In this document: piece by piece, positions 31,522-39,411 of the stretch
Position numbering within the stretch: the stretch's first letter is position 1
Layout: each line of letters opens with the position of its first letter
Source of the DNA: a bacterium
Lineage (GTDB): Bacteria; Actinomycetota; Thermoleophilia; Solirubrobacterales; Solirubrobacteraceae
DNA length: 64,000 bases
Direction of reading: 5' to 3'
NCBI GenBank assembly: GCA_021323635.1
Contig: JAJPKQ010000036.1
Coordinates: forward strand, 62,001-126,000
Notes under the pieces: model-generated
Told to the model about the DNA's origin: nothing
Seen by the model: only the letters and a program-made list of their open reading frames with translations
The model's database searches: none
Translations under genes and position numbers: made by a program

Positions 31522-32700
31522 ATGAGAGCAGCCGACCTGCCGCCCGATCAGCTTGCTGCCCTCTCCCTGCTGCTGCGCCGCGGCCGCTCGCCCGAGCAGA
31601 TCGCAGCTGCCCTTGGCATCGACGCCGAGGCGGTGCGCGCGCGGGCACGCACGGCGGCGCTTGCGCTGGCGCCAGCGGGCGCGGGGCTTGCAGAGCGCGA
31701 GCGCGAGCGGGTTGCGGACTTCCTGCTCGGCTTTGGCGATGAGGCGCAGCGGCTGGTAACGCTCGAGGAGCTCCATGGCTCCGAGCCGCTGCGCGCACTT
31801 GCAAGGGAGCTTGCAGGGGCGCTTGCGGAGCTCTCGCCGCGTCCGCTCGCGCTGCTGGGGGTGATCGAGGGCGGCGGGGCGCCGGCGCCGGCGGCCGCGT
31901 CTGCGGAGCCGATCGCCGTGGCCGCTCCGGGCTTTAGCGCTCCGCCCAGCCGAGCGCGCACGCATGCCAGCAGGGAGAGCGCGGCGCGCCCGCCGGGTAG
32001 CGCCGGCGCGCCTGGGCGCGCGCGCCCGCAGCAGCTGCGCGCAGCCGCAGCCCAAGCGCTTGCAGCCTCAGCGCAGGGCGTGCGCTCCGGAGGCTCCCGC
32101 CTGCGGCGGCGCGCCGCTGCGGCGTGGGCTGGGCGGGCCACCCCAGCGGCGCCCGTGCAGGCCTCGCGGCTGGGCGGAGCGCTGCTGCTGACAGCGATTC
32201 TCGGCGGCCTGATCGCGGCTCTGGCGCTGAGCGGGGCGCTCGGCGGCTCCGGTGAATCCGCATCGGCGCCAGGCACCTCCAGCACCTCCGGCTCAGGCGT
32301 TGCCACCCGCACCTCAAGCAGCGCCGCAGCTGGCGAAGCGCATCCGGAAGCGGTGGTCAAGCTCGCCAGCCCCAACGGCTCGGGCGCACACGGCGAAGCG
32401 GTGATCGCGCGCGTGGGCAGCGCGCTTGAGATCGCGATCGAAGCACACGGGCTCTCGCCTGGCAAGGGCGCCACCTACATCGTCTGGCTCTACAACTCCC
32501 CCGGCTCCTTCCTCGCGGTCGGCCGCGCGCCGGCGGTCGAATCCAACGGCCGCCTGCCGGGCTCGGCAAGCACGCTGCCCGAAGGCGCAGCCGGCTACCA
32601 CAAGCTGATCATCACCCGCGAGAGCAGCGCCCTGCCGACCCATCCGGGCGAGATCGTCCTTGAAGGTAAGCTGAGCCTGGGGACGCGGGGCGGCGGCTGA
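31522..32700 (+). CDS. Sigma-region-4-like HTH joined to a membrane anchor and RskA-like outer domain
   Basis: 392 aa. An N-terminal helix-turn-helix resembles sigma factor region 4 (LSLLLRRGRSPEQIAAALGI, then DAEAVRARARTAAL). A helical segment follows, a long Ala/Pro/Arg-rich linker, one TM (GGALLLTAILGGLIAALAL near 225-245) and an extracytoplasmic domain. That domain (LEIAIEAHGLSPGKGATYIV, WLYNSPGSFLAVGRAP, GYHKLIITRES) resembles the C-terminal sensor part of RskA-type anti-sigma factors. So the order is cytoplasmic DNA- or sigma-binding head, TM, outside sensor. A direct membrane-bound regulator is inferred. A TAGGCT box and GGAGAGG lie upstream of ATG 31522. Confidence 0.6.
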   Translation: MRAADLPPDQLAALSLLLRRGRSPEQIAAALGIDAEAVRARARTAALALAPAGAGLAERERERVADFLLGFGDEAQRLVTLEELHGSEPLRALARELAGALAELSPRPLALLGVIEGGGAPAPAAASAEPIAVAAPGFSAPPSRARTHASRESAARPPGSAGAPGRARPQQLRAAAAQALAASAQGVRSGGSRLRRRAAAAWAGRATPAAPVQASRLGGALLLTAILGGLIAALALSGALGGSGESASAPGTSSTSGSGVATRTSSSAAAGEAHPEAVVKLASPNGSGAHGEAVIARVGSALEIAIEAHGLSPGKGATYIVWLYNSPGSFLAVGRAPAVESNGRLPGSASTLPEGAAGYHKLIITRESSALPTHPGEIVLEGKLSLGTRGGG

Positions 32701-32705
32701 GCGGC

Positions 32706-33704
32706 ATGGCGCAGCGGCAAGACAACGGCAACCATCACACGCGGGCGCAGCGCAGCGCGCAGAGCGGCGCTGCTGCGATCGAGGCCACCCTTTACACCGA
32801 CCCCGGCTGCCCCTGGGCCTACTCCGCAAATCCGGCGCTGCGCGTGCTCGAATGGCGCTACGGCAGCCAGCTCTCCTGGCGGGTGGTGATGATCGGGCTG
32901 ACCGAGCGCGCGGAGGAGTACACCGAGCGCGGCTTCACGCCCGCCCGCATGGCGCTTTCGGCGCTGCACTTTCGTCGCTACGGCATGCCCTTTGCGCTGG
33001 CGCCGAAGGAGCGCGTCTGCGCCACCGCGCGCGCCTGCCGAGCGGTGGTCGCCGCGCGTCTGCTCTACCCCGGCCGCGAGCTTGCGGTGCTGCGCGCGCT
33101 GGCGTTTGCGCAGTTCACCAGTGGCCTGCTGCTTGACGACGACGCGCAGCTCCAGCGCGTGCTCGAGCCGCTCGATCGGGTTGACGCCGCAGCGCTGATC
33201 GCCCAGCTTGACTCAGACGTGGTCACCGCCGCCTATGAGCAAGACCGCGCCGACAGCCGCAGCGCCGCCGGCAGCGCCGCGGAGCTGCAGGAGAAGACAG
33301 CCGCAAGCGCCGGCCAGGTGCGCTTCACCGCGCCGACCGTGCGCTTCAAGGGCGCGCACGGCGAGCTGCTTGCGGGCGGCTTCCAGCCGGTCGAGGCCTA
33401 TGACGTGCTGATCGCAAACCTCAACCCGGCTCTGCGGCGGCGCCCGCCGGCGGCAAGCGCGCTCGAGGCGCTGGCTGCCTTCCCTGAAGGGCTCTGCACG
33501 CAGGAGGTAGCCGCGATCATGGCTGTGGGCAATGAGCCCCCCGACCGCCGGAGCGCGGAGGCGCAGCTGATCGGCGCCTTGGCCGAGGGTGCCGCGCGCA
33601 GGCAGCCGCTGGGGGATGACGCGCTCTGGAGCTGCTCAGGCCAGGCGCAGGAGGGCGTGAGCCTCGCGGCCGGCGAGCCGCTCGCGGCCGCCCAGGGCGG
33701 GTAG
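32706..33704 (+). CDS. DsbA-family/FrnE-like thioredoxin-fold protein
   Basis: 332 aa. The segment IEATLYTDPGCPWAYSANPALRVL matches the DsbA/FrnE (2-hydroxychromene isomerase-like) active site, but only Cys35 is present (C-P-W-A), so it cannot form the usual CxxC disulfide. The helical insert and the APTVRFKGAHGELLAGGFQP segment (cis-Pro loop region) support the fold. No signal peptide is present, so it should be cytoplasmic. It probably acts as a monothiol reductase/isomerase or glutathione-dependent enzyme. The C-terminal 23 residues are antisense to apt (69-nt overlap). The start lies 5 nt after the preceding gene's stop. Confidence 0.75.
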   Translation: MAQRQDNGNHHTRAQRSAQSGAAAIEATLYTDPGCPWAYSANPALRVLEWRYGSQLSWRVVMIGLTERAEEYTERGFTPARMALSALHFRRYGMPFALAPKERVCATARACRAVVAARLLYPGRELAVLRALAFAQFTSGLLLDDDAQLQRVLEPLDRVDAAALIAQLDSDVVTAAYEQDRADSRSAAGSAAELQEKTAASAGQVRFTAPTVRFKGAHGELLAGGFQPVEAYDVLIANLNPALRRRPPAASALEALAAFPEGLCTQEVAAIMAVGNEPPDRRSAEAQLIGALAEGAARRQPLGDDALWSCSGQAQEGVSLAAGEPLAAAQGG

Positions 33705-34151
33705 CTCCACCAGGAAGGAGCAGCCGGCAACGGTCGCGTCGGCCGACTCGACCAGACGGCAGAGCGCCTCCGCGGTGCCGCCCGTCGCCAGCAGATCGTC
33801 GTGCACGAGCACGCGTGCCCCGGGGGTGATCGCGTCGGCGTGAAGCTCGAGGCCGTCGTTGCCGTACTCCAGCTCGTAGGAGACGGCGATCGTCCGGTGC
33901 GGGAGCTTCCCGGGCTTGCGTGCGAGCACGAACCCGGCCTGCAGCGCAAGCGCAAGCGCTGGCCCCAGCAGGAAGCCGCGCGCCTCGGCGGCGATCACGT
34001 AGTCGGGGCGCAGCGGCGCCGCCAGCTTCGCCAGCTGTGAGACGGCCTGGCGCAGCGCGTCGGCATCGGCAAGCAGCGGGGTGATGTCCTTGAAGTCGAT
34101 GCCTGCGCGCGGGAAGTCGGGAATCTCGCGAATCAGCCCGGCAAGATCCAT
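33636..34151 (-). CDS. apt: Adenine phosphoribosyltransferase
   Basis: Purine salvage: adenine + PRPP to AMP. At 171 aa it is of standard length. Motifs are IREIPDFPRAGIDFKDITPLL, VIAAEARGFLLGPALA and the PRPP loop RVLVHDDLLATGGTA. It starts 3 nt after the ftsR stop, so it may be read from the rsiG-garA-ftsR promoter. In many bacteria apt adjoins relA or secDF, which are not seen here. Its 3' end overlaps the convergent DsbA-like gene. Confidence 0.95.
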   Translation of the reverse strand: MDLAGLIREIPDFPRAGIDFKDITPLLADADALRQAVSQLAKLAAPLRPDYVIAAEARGFLLGPALALALQAGFVLARKPGKLPHRTIAVSYELEYGNDGLELHADAITPGARVLVHDDLLATGGTAEALCRLVESADATVAGCSFLVELPALGGRERLAGREAHALLRLA

Positions 34152-34154
34152 CGT

Positions 34155-34925
34155 CTATGCCAGCGAGCGACGCAGATCGGCGATCAGCAGCAGGTGCTTC
34201 AACCGTGCGGTGACCGCGGCAAGGTTTTCAAGCGTCTCCAGCGCCTCGCGGCGGCGCTCGCTGTTGCGCGAGCGCAGCGCCGGGGCGAGGATCTGCTCCA
34301 GCAGGCTCGCCTCGCGGTCTGCGGAGGAGCGGAAGAGGCGCAGATTGCGCCCGCCCACCCCGAAGCGCGCCAGCTCGGCGACGGCGCGCACGATCTCACG
34401 CTCGGTTTCATCGAAGTAGCGCCGGCCCGATCTGACCGTCCCCTTGATGATCCCGTATTCGACCAGCTCCTCCACCAGCGCCTGATCCACCTGGGTCTCC
34501 TCGGTGACGCTCTGCAGCGAGAAGAGCGGCCCGGCGGCGTCCTTGGGGTCGATGCTCGCGCGCAGGATGCGCCGCCCGTCGCTGCGTGCAGAGCCTTCTG
34601 GCAGCTCGCCGCCGCGCCCGGCGGCAAGCTCCTGGCGGATGACCCGCAGCGGCAGGAACTCATCGCGCTGCAGGCGCAGGATCGTGCGCAGGCGCTCGAC
34701 GTCTGAGGTGCTGTAGAGGCGGTATCCGCCGGGGGTGCGCCGCGGGCTGATCAGCTTCTGCTCCTCCAGGTAGCGGATCTTTGAGATCGAGAGGTCGGGA
34801 AACTCCTGAGCTAAGGTCTTGCAGACGGCGCCGATGCGCAGCGTCCGGCCGCCGGGACCGCTCTGCGCCCTGGCCTCGGCGCCGCCGGCAGTCGCCGCGT
34901 CGCTGTCGTTGGCGATCGTGCTCAC
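34155..34925 (-). CDS. ftsR: MerR-family regulator, FtsR-like
   Basis: 256-aa DNA-binding protein. The N-terminal MerR-type winged HTH (about 28-105) has GAVCKTLAQEFPDLSISKIR, YLEEQKLISPRRTPGGYRLY and DVERLRTILRLQRDEFLPLR. The C-terminal half (about 130-256) lacks metal-binding cysteines and has a second helical domain (LVEYGIIKGTVRSGRRYFDE, AELARFGVGGRNLRLFRSS). This layout next to an FHA protein gene matches FtsR of corynebacteria and streptomycetes, which activates ftsZ. Its ATG overlaps the FHA gene stop by 4 nt. The assignment rests on domain layout and synteny. Confidence 0.8.
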   Translation of the reverse strand: MSTIANDSDAATAGGAEARAQSGPGGRTLRIGAVCKTLAQEFPDLSISKIRYLEEQKLISPRRTPGGYRLYSTSDVERLRTILRLQRDEFLPLRVIRQELAAGRGGELPEGSARSDGRRILRASIDPKDAAGPLFSLQSVTEETQVDQALVEELVEYGIIKGTVRSGRRYFDETEREIVRAVAELARFGVGGRNLRLFRSSADREASLLEQILAPALRSRNSERRREALETLENLAAVTARLKHLLLIADLRRSLA

Positions 34926-35386
34926 CGGCCCAGAAAGGTCAGCTTGTACTTGCCGATCTGCAGCTCATCGCCCTCCCCGAGCAGCGCGGAGTCGATCCGC
35001 ACCCGGTTCACATAGGTGCCGTTGAGCGATCCGCAGTCCTGGATCCTCCACCCCTCCTCGCCGTGCAGGAGCTTGGCGTGATCGCGCGAGACCGTCACAT
35101 CGTCAAGGAAGATGTCGGATTCCGGGCGGCGTCCGATCCGCACCTCCTCCCCCGAGAGCGGGAAGCTCTCTCCCTCGCGCCCGCCGCCGGCGCGGATCAC
35201 CAGCGCCGGCCCGGCCGTCGCCCGCAGCCGTTGCGGCGCCAGCGGCTCAGCGGGATCCTCGTCGATGCGCCAGGCCGCTGTCGGCGGCTCTGCGGTGGTC
35301 GCCTGCGCAAGCGGCGCCCCGCACTGAGCGCAGAAGTTCGCCTCCTGCGGGTTGACAGCACCACAGCTAGCGCAGCGCTGCGACAC
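34922..35386 (-). CDS. FHA-domain protein, GarA/OdhI-like with zinc ribbon
   Basis: 154 aa. The N-terminal zinc ribbon (CASC near 5, CAQC near 19) is followed by a variable linker, then an FHA domain (about 60-150) with RIGRRPESDIFLDD, VSRDHAKL and GSLNGTYVNRVRI, the phosphothreonine-binding residues. GarA/OdhI proteins bind and inhibit 2-oxoglutarate metabolism enzymes under Ser/Thr kinase control. Here the N-terminal kinase-target ETTSV-type motif is replaced by the zinc ribbon, so the partner may differ. It is the middle gene of the rsiG-FHA-ftsR unit. Confidence 0.8.
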   Translation of the reverse strand: MSQRCASCGAVNPQEANFCAQCGAPLAQATTAEPPTAAWRIDEDPAEPLAPQRLRATAGPALVIRAGGGREGESFPLSGEEVRIGRRPESDIFLDDVTVSRDHAKLLHGEEGWRIQDCGSLNGTYVNRVRIDSALLGEGDELQIGKYKLTFLGR

Positions 35387-35416
35387 GCGCCTCGCGACCT
35401 CTCCGCGGCCGGACGC

Positions 35417-35677
35417 TCAGGCGCCCTCGGGCCGCTCCTCGGCGCCGCGCCCGGCCAGGATGTCGGTCAGACGCCTGACATCCTCGCCGGAGATCACCTC
35501 CTGGCCGCCGTCGTGTCGCTTGCGCAGACGGTTGACCAACTCGGCACGCAGGATGTCGATCTTCCCGTGGAGGATGCGCCTCTGGTAGGAGATCTCGTGC
35601 TCTTCCTTGGTCAGCTCGCCGATCAGCTCCTTGAGCTCGATGTCCGACAGCGACCCGAGATCCGGGAAATTGTCCAT
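35417..35677 (-). CDS. rsiG: RsiG-like c-di-GMP-responsive anti-sigma factor
   Basis: 86-aa coiled-coil protein starting MDNFPDLGSLSDIELKELI. The helix TKEEHEISYQRRILHGKIDI carries the RsiG c-di-GMP signature E-x3-S-x2-R-x3-Q-x3-D, as Glu26, Ser30, Arg33, His37 and Asp41: Gln is replaced by His. In streptomycetes RsiG holds sigma WhiG inactive when c-di-GMP is bound; single-motif RsiG proteins from deep actinobacteria act as dimers, and this short protein fits that form. Its partner sigma is not in the window. It is first in an operon with an FHA protein and FtsR-like regulator, behind a strong promoter. The frame extends upstream to 35740, but the family start is at 35677. Confidence 0.75.
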   Translation of the reverse strand: MDNFPDLGSLSDIELKELIGELTKEEHEISYQRRILHGKIDILRAELVNRLRKRHDGGQEVISGEDVRRLTDILAGRGAEERPEGA

Positions 35678-35745
35678 GGCGTCTTTAGCTCTCCTCTCGC
35701 GGATGACTGAAGGCAGCCTACGCGCCACCGCCCTCTGCACGGCGG

Positions 35746-35778
35746 GCGCCTGCCTGGAGGAAGTATAGAGGCAGGCGC
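35746..35778. promoter_or_regulatory. 10-bp inverted repeat framing the rsiG promoter -10
   Basis: Perfect arms GCGCCTGCCT (35746-35755) and AGGCAGGCGC (35769-35778) with a 13-base centre that contains the -10 box; the predicted start point lies in the left arm. A symmetrical regulator bound here would block initiation. No similar site was seen elsewhere in the window. Confidence 0.55.
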
Positions 35779-35790
35779 TGGCAACGTCAA
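35762..35790 (-). promoter_or_regulatory. Promoter TTGACG-N17-TATACT of rsiG operon
   Basis: Minus-strand -35 TTGACG (35785-35790), a 17-nt spacer and -10 TATACT (35762-35767); the leader to the rsiG ATG is about 75 nt. Confidence 0.75.
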
Positions 35791-35791
35791 G

Positions 35792-36289
35792 CTAAGGCTG
35801 AGCGTGAGGCGGCAGCGTCACGATCCCCAGCCAGTACTCGTCAATTGTGTAAACAACACGCATGAACTCCTTCAGCCGGACCGGCTTGCGGATGTAGGAG
35901 CTGACATGGTGCTTGTAGGCATAGAGGATGTCCTGGTCGGCTGCCGAGGTCGTGAGCACGACGACGGGGATCGCGCGCAGGTTGGGATCCCCTTTGAGCT
36001 CGAGCAGCACCTCACGCCCGTCCTTGCGCGGCAGGTTGAGATCAAGCAAGATCAGGTCGGGGCGGGGAGCATCGGCGAATGTGCCCTCGCGGCGCACGAA
36101 GGCAAGCGCCTGCTCGCCGTCGCGGGCAACGTGAACCTGGTTTGCGAACTTGCCCTCCGCAAGCGCCTGGCGCGTGAGCTCGATGTCGCCTGGAGAGTCC
36201 TCGACGAGCAGAATCTGCACTAGGTGCACCTGCGCTCCGGCGCCCTGGTCCGCCCAGGCAGGCGAGGCACGCTGTGGCGGCTCGCTCAT
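35792..36289 (-). CDS. Single-domain response regulator (Rcp1/CheY-like)
   Basis: 165 aa: an N-terminal tail (about 30 residues) then one receiver domain, ILLVEDSPGDIELTRQAL (acidic pocket), LILLDLNLPRKDG (phospho-acceptor Asp), VVLTTSA and YIRKPV (Lys). There is no output domain. Rcp1-like receivers pair with phytochrome-type or PAS-containing kinases. The ATG overlaps the kinase stop by 4 nt, so the preceding sensor kinase is the likely phosphodonor. It is the last gene of the three-gene signalling operon. The downstream target is unknown; a role in a phosphorelay is possible. Confidence 0.9.
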   Translation of the reverse strand: MSEPPQRASPAWADQGAGAQVHLVQILLVEDSPGDIELTRQALAEGKFANQVHVARDGEQALAFVRREGTFADAPRPDLILLDLNLPRKDGREVLLELKGDPNLRAIPVVVLTTSAADQDILYAYKHHVSSYIRKPVRLKEFMRVVYTIDEYWLGIVTLPPHAQP

Positions 36290-37476
36290 CGGCGCTCCCT
36301 GCCGTTGCCCGCCGCGCCGGCCAGAGCCGCTGCGAACGTGGCTGCGTCCGCGCCTGCGAGCGGCGGTCGCCCGCCCGCTGCTGCGGCGACCTCGTCGGGG
36401 ATTGTGAAGCTGAAGCGCGTGCCTCCGCCTGGCGCCGGCTCGCAGCGGATGCGGCCGCCGTGGCGCTCGACGATGCGCTTGACGATCGCCAGCCCGATGC
36501 CGGTGCCCGGCACCTCGCGGCCGTGCAGGCGTCGAAACATCATGAACACCTGCTCGGCATGGGCGGGGTCGATGCCGGGGCCGTTGTCGATCACATCGAA
36601 GCGCCACGCTGCGCCCTCCCGCTGGGAGGTGACCGACACCCGTGGGGGACCCTGCTCGCAGAACTTGATCGCGTTCCCGATCAGGTTCTGGAAGACCTGG
36701 CGCAGGAGCGTGGGCTCGGCGGTGATCACGGGCAGCTCGCCGGTCTCAAGCGTCGCCGCGCTTTCGGTGATGATCGCAAAGAGCGAGTCGGCCACTTCCC
36801 TGATCAGCGCGCCGACGTCCACGGCGCAGAGGGCGAGCTCGACGCGGCCGGCGCGTGAGTAGGCAAGCAGGTCGTCGATCACCGCCTGCATCCGCTCGAC
36901 GCCGCCGATCGTGAAGTCGATGAAGCGCCTGGCCTCCTCGTCGAGGCGCTCGCCGTAGCGCTCGCCAAGCAGCTCGACGAAGCCGGCGATCACGCGCAGC
37001 GGCTCGGAGAGATCGTGCGAGGCGGCGTAGGCGAACTGCTCCAGCTCTTCGTTGGAGCGCCGCAGCTCCGCTTCGGCACGCATGCGCGCCGTCACGTCGC
37101 GGGAGATCGACAGGAAGGCGGCGATCTCCTGATTGCGCCCGCGCACGGGCGTGATCGTCGACTCCACGTCGATCAGCTGCCCGTCCTTGCGCACCAGCCT
37201 GGCTACGTAGGGGTCGATGCTCTCTCCGGCGCGAAGGCGCTGGTTGAGCATCGCCCGCTCCTGCTCGCGCCCGTCAGCGGGAATCAGGATGGCCGCGCGT
37301 TGGCCGAGCATCTCATCTGCGCTGTAGCCGAAGAGCTGCTGCGCCCTCTGGGTCCAGGCGATCACGCGCCCCTCTAAATCCGTGCAGATCAGCGCGTCGG
37401 GACTTGACTGCGCAAGAGCGGTCAGGATCGCCTGCGGATCGCCAAGCAGCTCGCTCGCGGCGCGGAAGGGGCTCAC
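36286..37476 (-). CDS. PAS-domain sensor histidine kinase
   Basis: 396 aa, cytoplasmic. A PAS domain (about 15-135: SSPDALICTDLEGRVIAWTQ, FGYSADEMLGQ and a PAC segment FLSISRDVTARMRAE) is followed by HisKA with phospho-acceptor His in YAASHDLSEPLRVIAGF. HATPase_c has NLIGNAIKFCEQG (N box), DNGPGIDPAH (G1) and GTGIGLAIVKRIVERHGG (G2). The sequence resembles phytochrome-like/bacteriophytochrome kinases lacking the chromophore module. The start is GTG 37476, overlapping the stop of the REC-GGDEF-EAL gene. It probably phosphorylates the receiver protein encoded next and perhaps the REC domain of the preceding gene. Confidence 0.9.
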   Translation of the reverse strand: MSPFRAASELLGDPQAILTALAQSSPDALICTDLEGRVIAWTQRAQQLFGYSADEMLGQRAAILIPADGREQERAMLNQRLRAGESIDPYVARLVRKDGQLIDVESTITPVRGRNQEIAAFLSISRDVTARMRAEAELRRSNEELEQFAYAASHDLSEPLRVIAGFVELLGERYGERLDEEARRFIDFTIGGVERMQAVIDDLLAYSRAGRVELALCAVDVGALIREVADSLFAIITESAATLETGELPVITAEPTLLRQVFQNLIGNAIKFCEQGPPRVSVTSQREGAAWRFDVIDNGPGIDPAHAEQVFMMFRRLHGREVPGTGIGLAIVKRIVERHGGRIRCEPAPGGGTRFSFTIPDEVAAAAGGRPPLAGADAATFAAALAGAAGNGRERR

Positions 37477-39248
37477 CGCGAGGCCTCCCCGCCGCCCACC
37501 AGCTTGCTCACGCGCCGCGGCAGCTCGGCGGCGCTCAGCGCCCGTGCAAAGAGGAAGCCCTGGACGAGCTCGCACCCTGCGGCGCGGACGAGCGAGAGCT
37601 GCGCCTTGCTCTCGACGCCCTCCGCCACCGCGTGCAGGCTTGCGGCATGCACCACTCCCAGCACCGCGCCAAACATGCGCGCGAGGTCTTCGTCGTCGGC
37701 CGCCTGGCGCAGAAAGGCACGGTCGATCTTGACCGCCTGCACCGGCAGCGAGCGCAGCATCGAGAGCGAGGAGTAGCCGGTGCCGAAGTCATCGAGGGCG
37801 AGTGAGACGCCGAGCTCGCGCAGCTGCGAGAGCGCCCGCACGGTCGCTCGCTCATCGCCGGCGATCGACGTCTCGGTCACCTCCAGGCAGATGTTGCGCG
37901 CCGGCAGCCCGCTCTCCGCAAGGGTCTCCTCGAGCGCCCGCCGCGCCGCCTGGGAGGCAAGCTGCGCGCCTGAGAGGTTGACGGAGAGCAGCGTGCTTGG
38001 CGGCAGCACGCCCGTCTTGATCCACTCCGAGAGCTGGCGGGCGCCCTCCCTGAGGACCCAGGCGCCGATCGGCACGATCATGCCCGTTTCCTCGGCGATC
38101 GGCACGAACTCCTCGGGCGCCAGCAGCCCGCGCCCGCTGTGGCGCCAGCGCAGCAGCGCCTCGAGCGCGAAGAGCTGCGGCCGCTCACCGACCTGCACGA
38201 CCGGCTGGTAGTGGAGCTCGAGCTCGCCGCGCTCCAGCGCGCCGCGCAGCGCGTGCTCGAGCTCCAGCGCGGCAAGCGCCGCCTCGTGCAGGGCGGCCTC
38301 GAAGAGGGCGATGCCGCTGCCTTCGCGCTTGGCCCGATACATCGCCGAGTCGGCATGGCGCAGCAGCGCCTCAGCGCTCACCTCCGGGCCGCCGAAGGCG
38401 ATGCCGATGCTGGCGTCCACCGCGATCTCGCGGCCGCGCAGGACGATCGGGGCCGAGAGCACGCTGCGTGCCCGCTCGGCGACGTGGATCGCCTCATCCT
38501 GGCCGTGGAGCTCCTCGCAGAGGATGACGAACTCATCGCCGCCGAAGCGGGCGACGGTGTCGCTCGGCCTGACCATGCGCCGCAGGCGACCGGCGAGGGC
38601 GACCAGCAGCTCGTCGCCGGCCTCATGCCCGAGCGAGTCATTGATCGTCTTGAAGCGGTCGAGATCGATGAACATCAGCGCCAGCGCGCGGCGTTGGCGG
38701 TGGTAGCGGGCCAGCGCGCTCTCCAAGCGGTCGAGCAGGAGCATGCGGTTGGGGAGCCCCGTGAGCGCGTCGTGCAGCGCCTGGTGAGAGAGGCGCAGCT
38801 CGGAGCGCTTGCGCTCGATCGCATAGCGCATGCAGCGCACGAGCAGCTCGCCGTCTGCGCGTCGCTTGGCGATGAAGTCCTGCGCTCCCTGCTGGAGCGC
38901 GCTGATCGCAAGCTCCTCGTCCTCGTTGCCGGTCAGCACGATCACGGGCACGCTCGGGCTGAGCGCCTGCACGACCTCCAGCGCTTGCAGGCCATGGGCG
39001 TCGGGCAGCGAGAGGTCGAGCAGCACGCAGTCGATGTTGTGGGAGCGCAGCGCGCTGCGTGCCTCCGCGAGGCTTGCCGCGGCGTGCACGGAGAGCGCCC
39101 CGCCCAGCGCCTGGCGGAGCATCGCGTCCACCAGCGTGGCGTAGGCCGCGCTGTCCTCAACGACAAGCAGGCTGAGCACCTTGCGTGAGAAGCGTCCTTG
39201 GCCCTTTGGCTGCGGGGGTGTTGCTCTCAGGGCTGCACGGACTCTCAT
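37473..39248 (-). CDS. REC-GGDEF-EAL c-di-GMP signalling protein
   Basis: 591 aa. The receiver domain (about 25-145) has LLVVEDSAAYATLVDAML and the phospho-Asp in VLLDLSLPDAHG. GGDEF (about 165-325) has the intact RFGGDEF motif, with an RxxD site (RPSD) before it. EAL (about 340-585) has EALLRWRH, VNLSGAQLAS, EVTETSI, DDFGTGYSSL and KIDRAFL, the residues needed for metal and c-di-GMP binding. Both enzymatic halves look active, so net activity is probably set by phosphorylation. ATG 39248 was chosen; the frame is open further upstream, but that sequence is not protein-like. It is first in the operon with a PAS kinase and a receiver protein. Confidence 0.9.
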   Translation of the reverse strand: MRVRAALRATPPQPKGQGRFSRKVLSLLVVEDSAAYATLVDAMLRQALGGALSVHAAASLAEARSALRSHNIDCVLLDLSLPDAHGLQALEVVQALSPSVPVIVLTGNEDEELAISALQQGAQDFIAKRRADGELLVRCMRYAIERKRSELRLSHQALHDALTGLPNRMLLLDRLESALARYHRQRRALALMFIDLDRFKTINDSLGHEAGDELLVALAGRLRRMVRPSDTVARFGGDEFVILCEELHGQDEAIHVAERARSVLSAPIVLRGREIAVDASIGIAFGGPEVSAEALLRHADSAMYRAKREGSGIALFEAALHEAALAALELEHALRGALERGELELHYQPVVQVGERPQLFALEALLRWRHSGRGLLAPEEFVPIAEETGMIVPIGAWVLREGARQLSEWIKTGVLPPSTLLSVNLSGAQLASQAARRALEETLAESGLPARNICLEVTETSIAGDERATVRALSQLRELGVSLALDDFGTGYSSLSMLRSLPVQAVKIDRAFLRQAADDEDLARMFGAVLGVVHAASLHAVAEGVESKAQLSLVRAAGCELVQGFLFARALSAAELPRRVSKLVGGGEASR

Positions 39249-39411
39249 GGAAGCTTCGCGGCGGCGGTGCGCACGACAGGTGCTCGGGCGCAGCGCCGCG
39301 ACCCGATCGCCCAATTGTGCCACGACGTACATGAAAGCTGAAGTGCCCCTGCGGGCCGAGTGCATCGGCCCTCGCGGGCAGCCCGGCTGCCCGCCGAGGG
39401 CCGCTGCGCGC

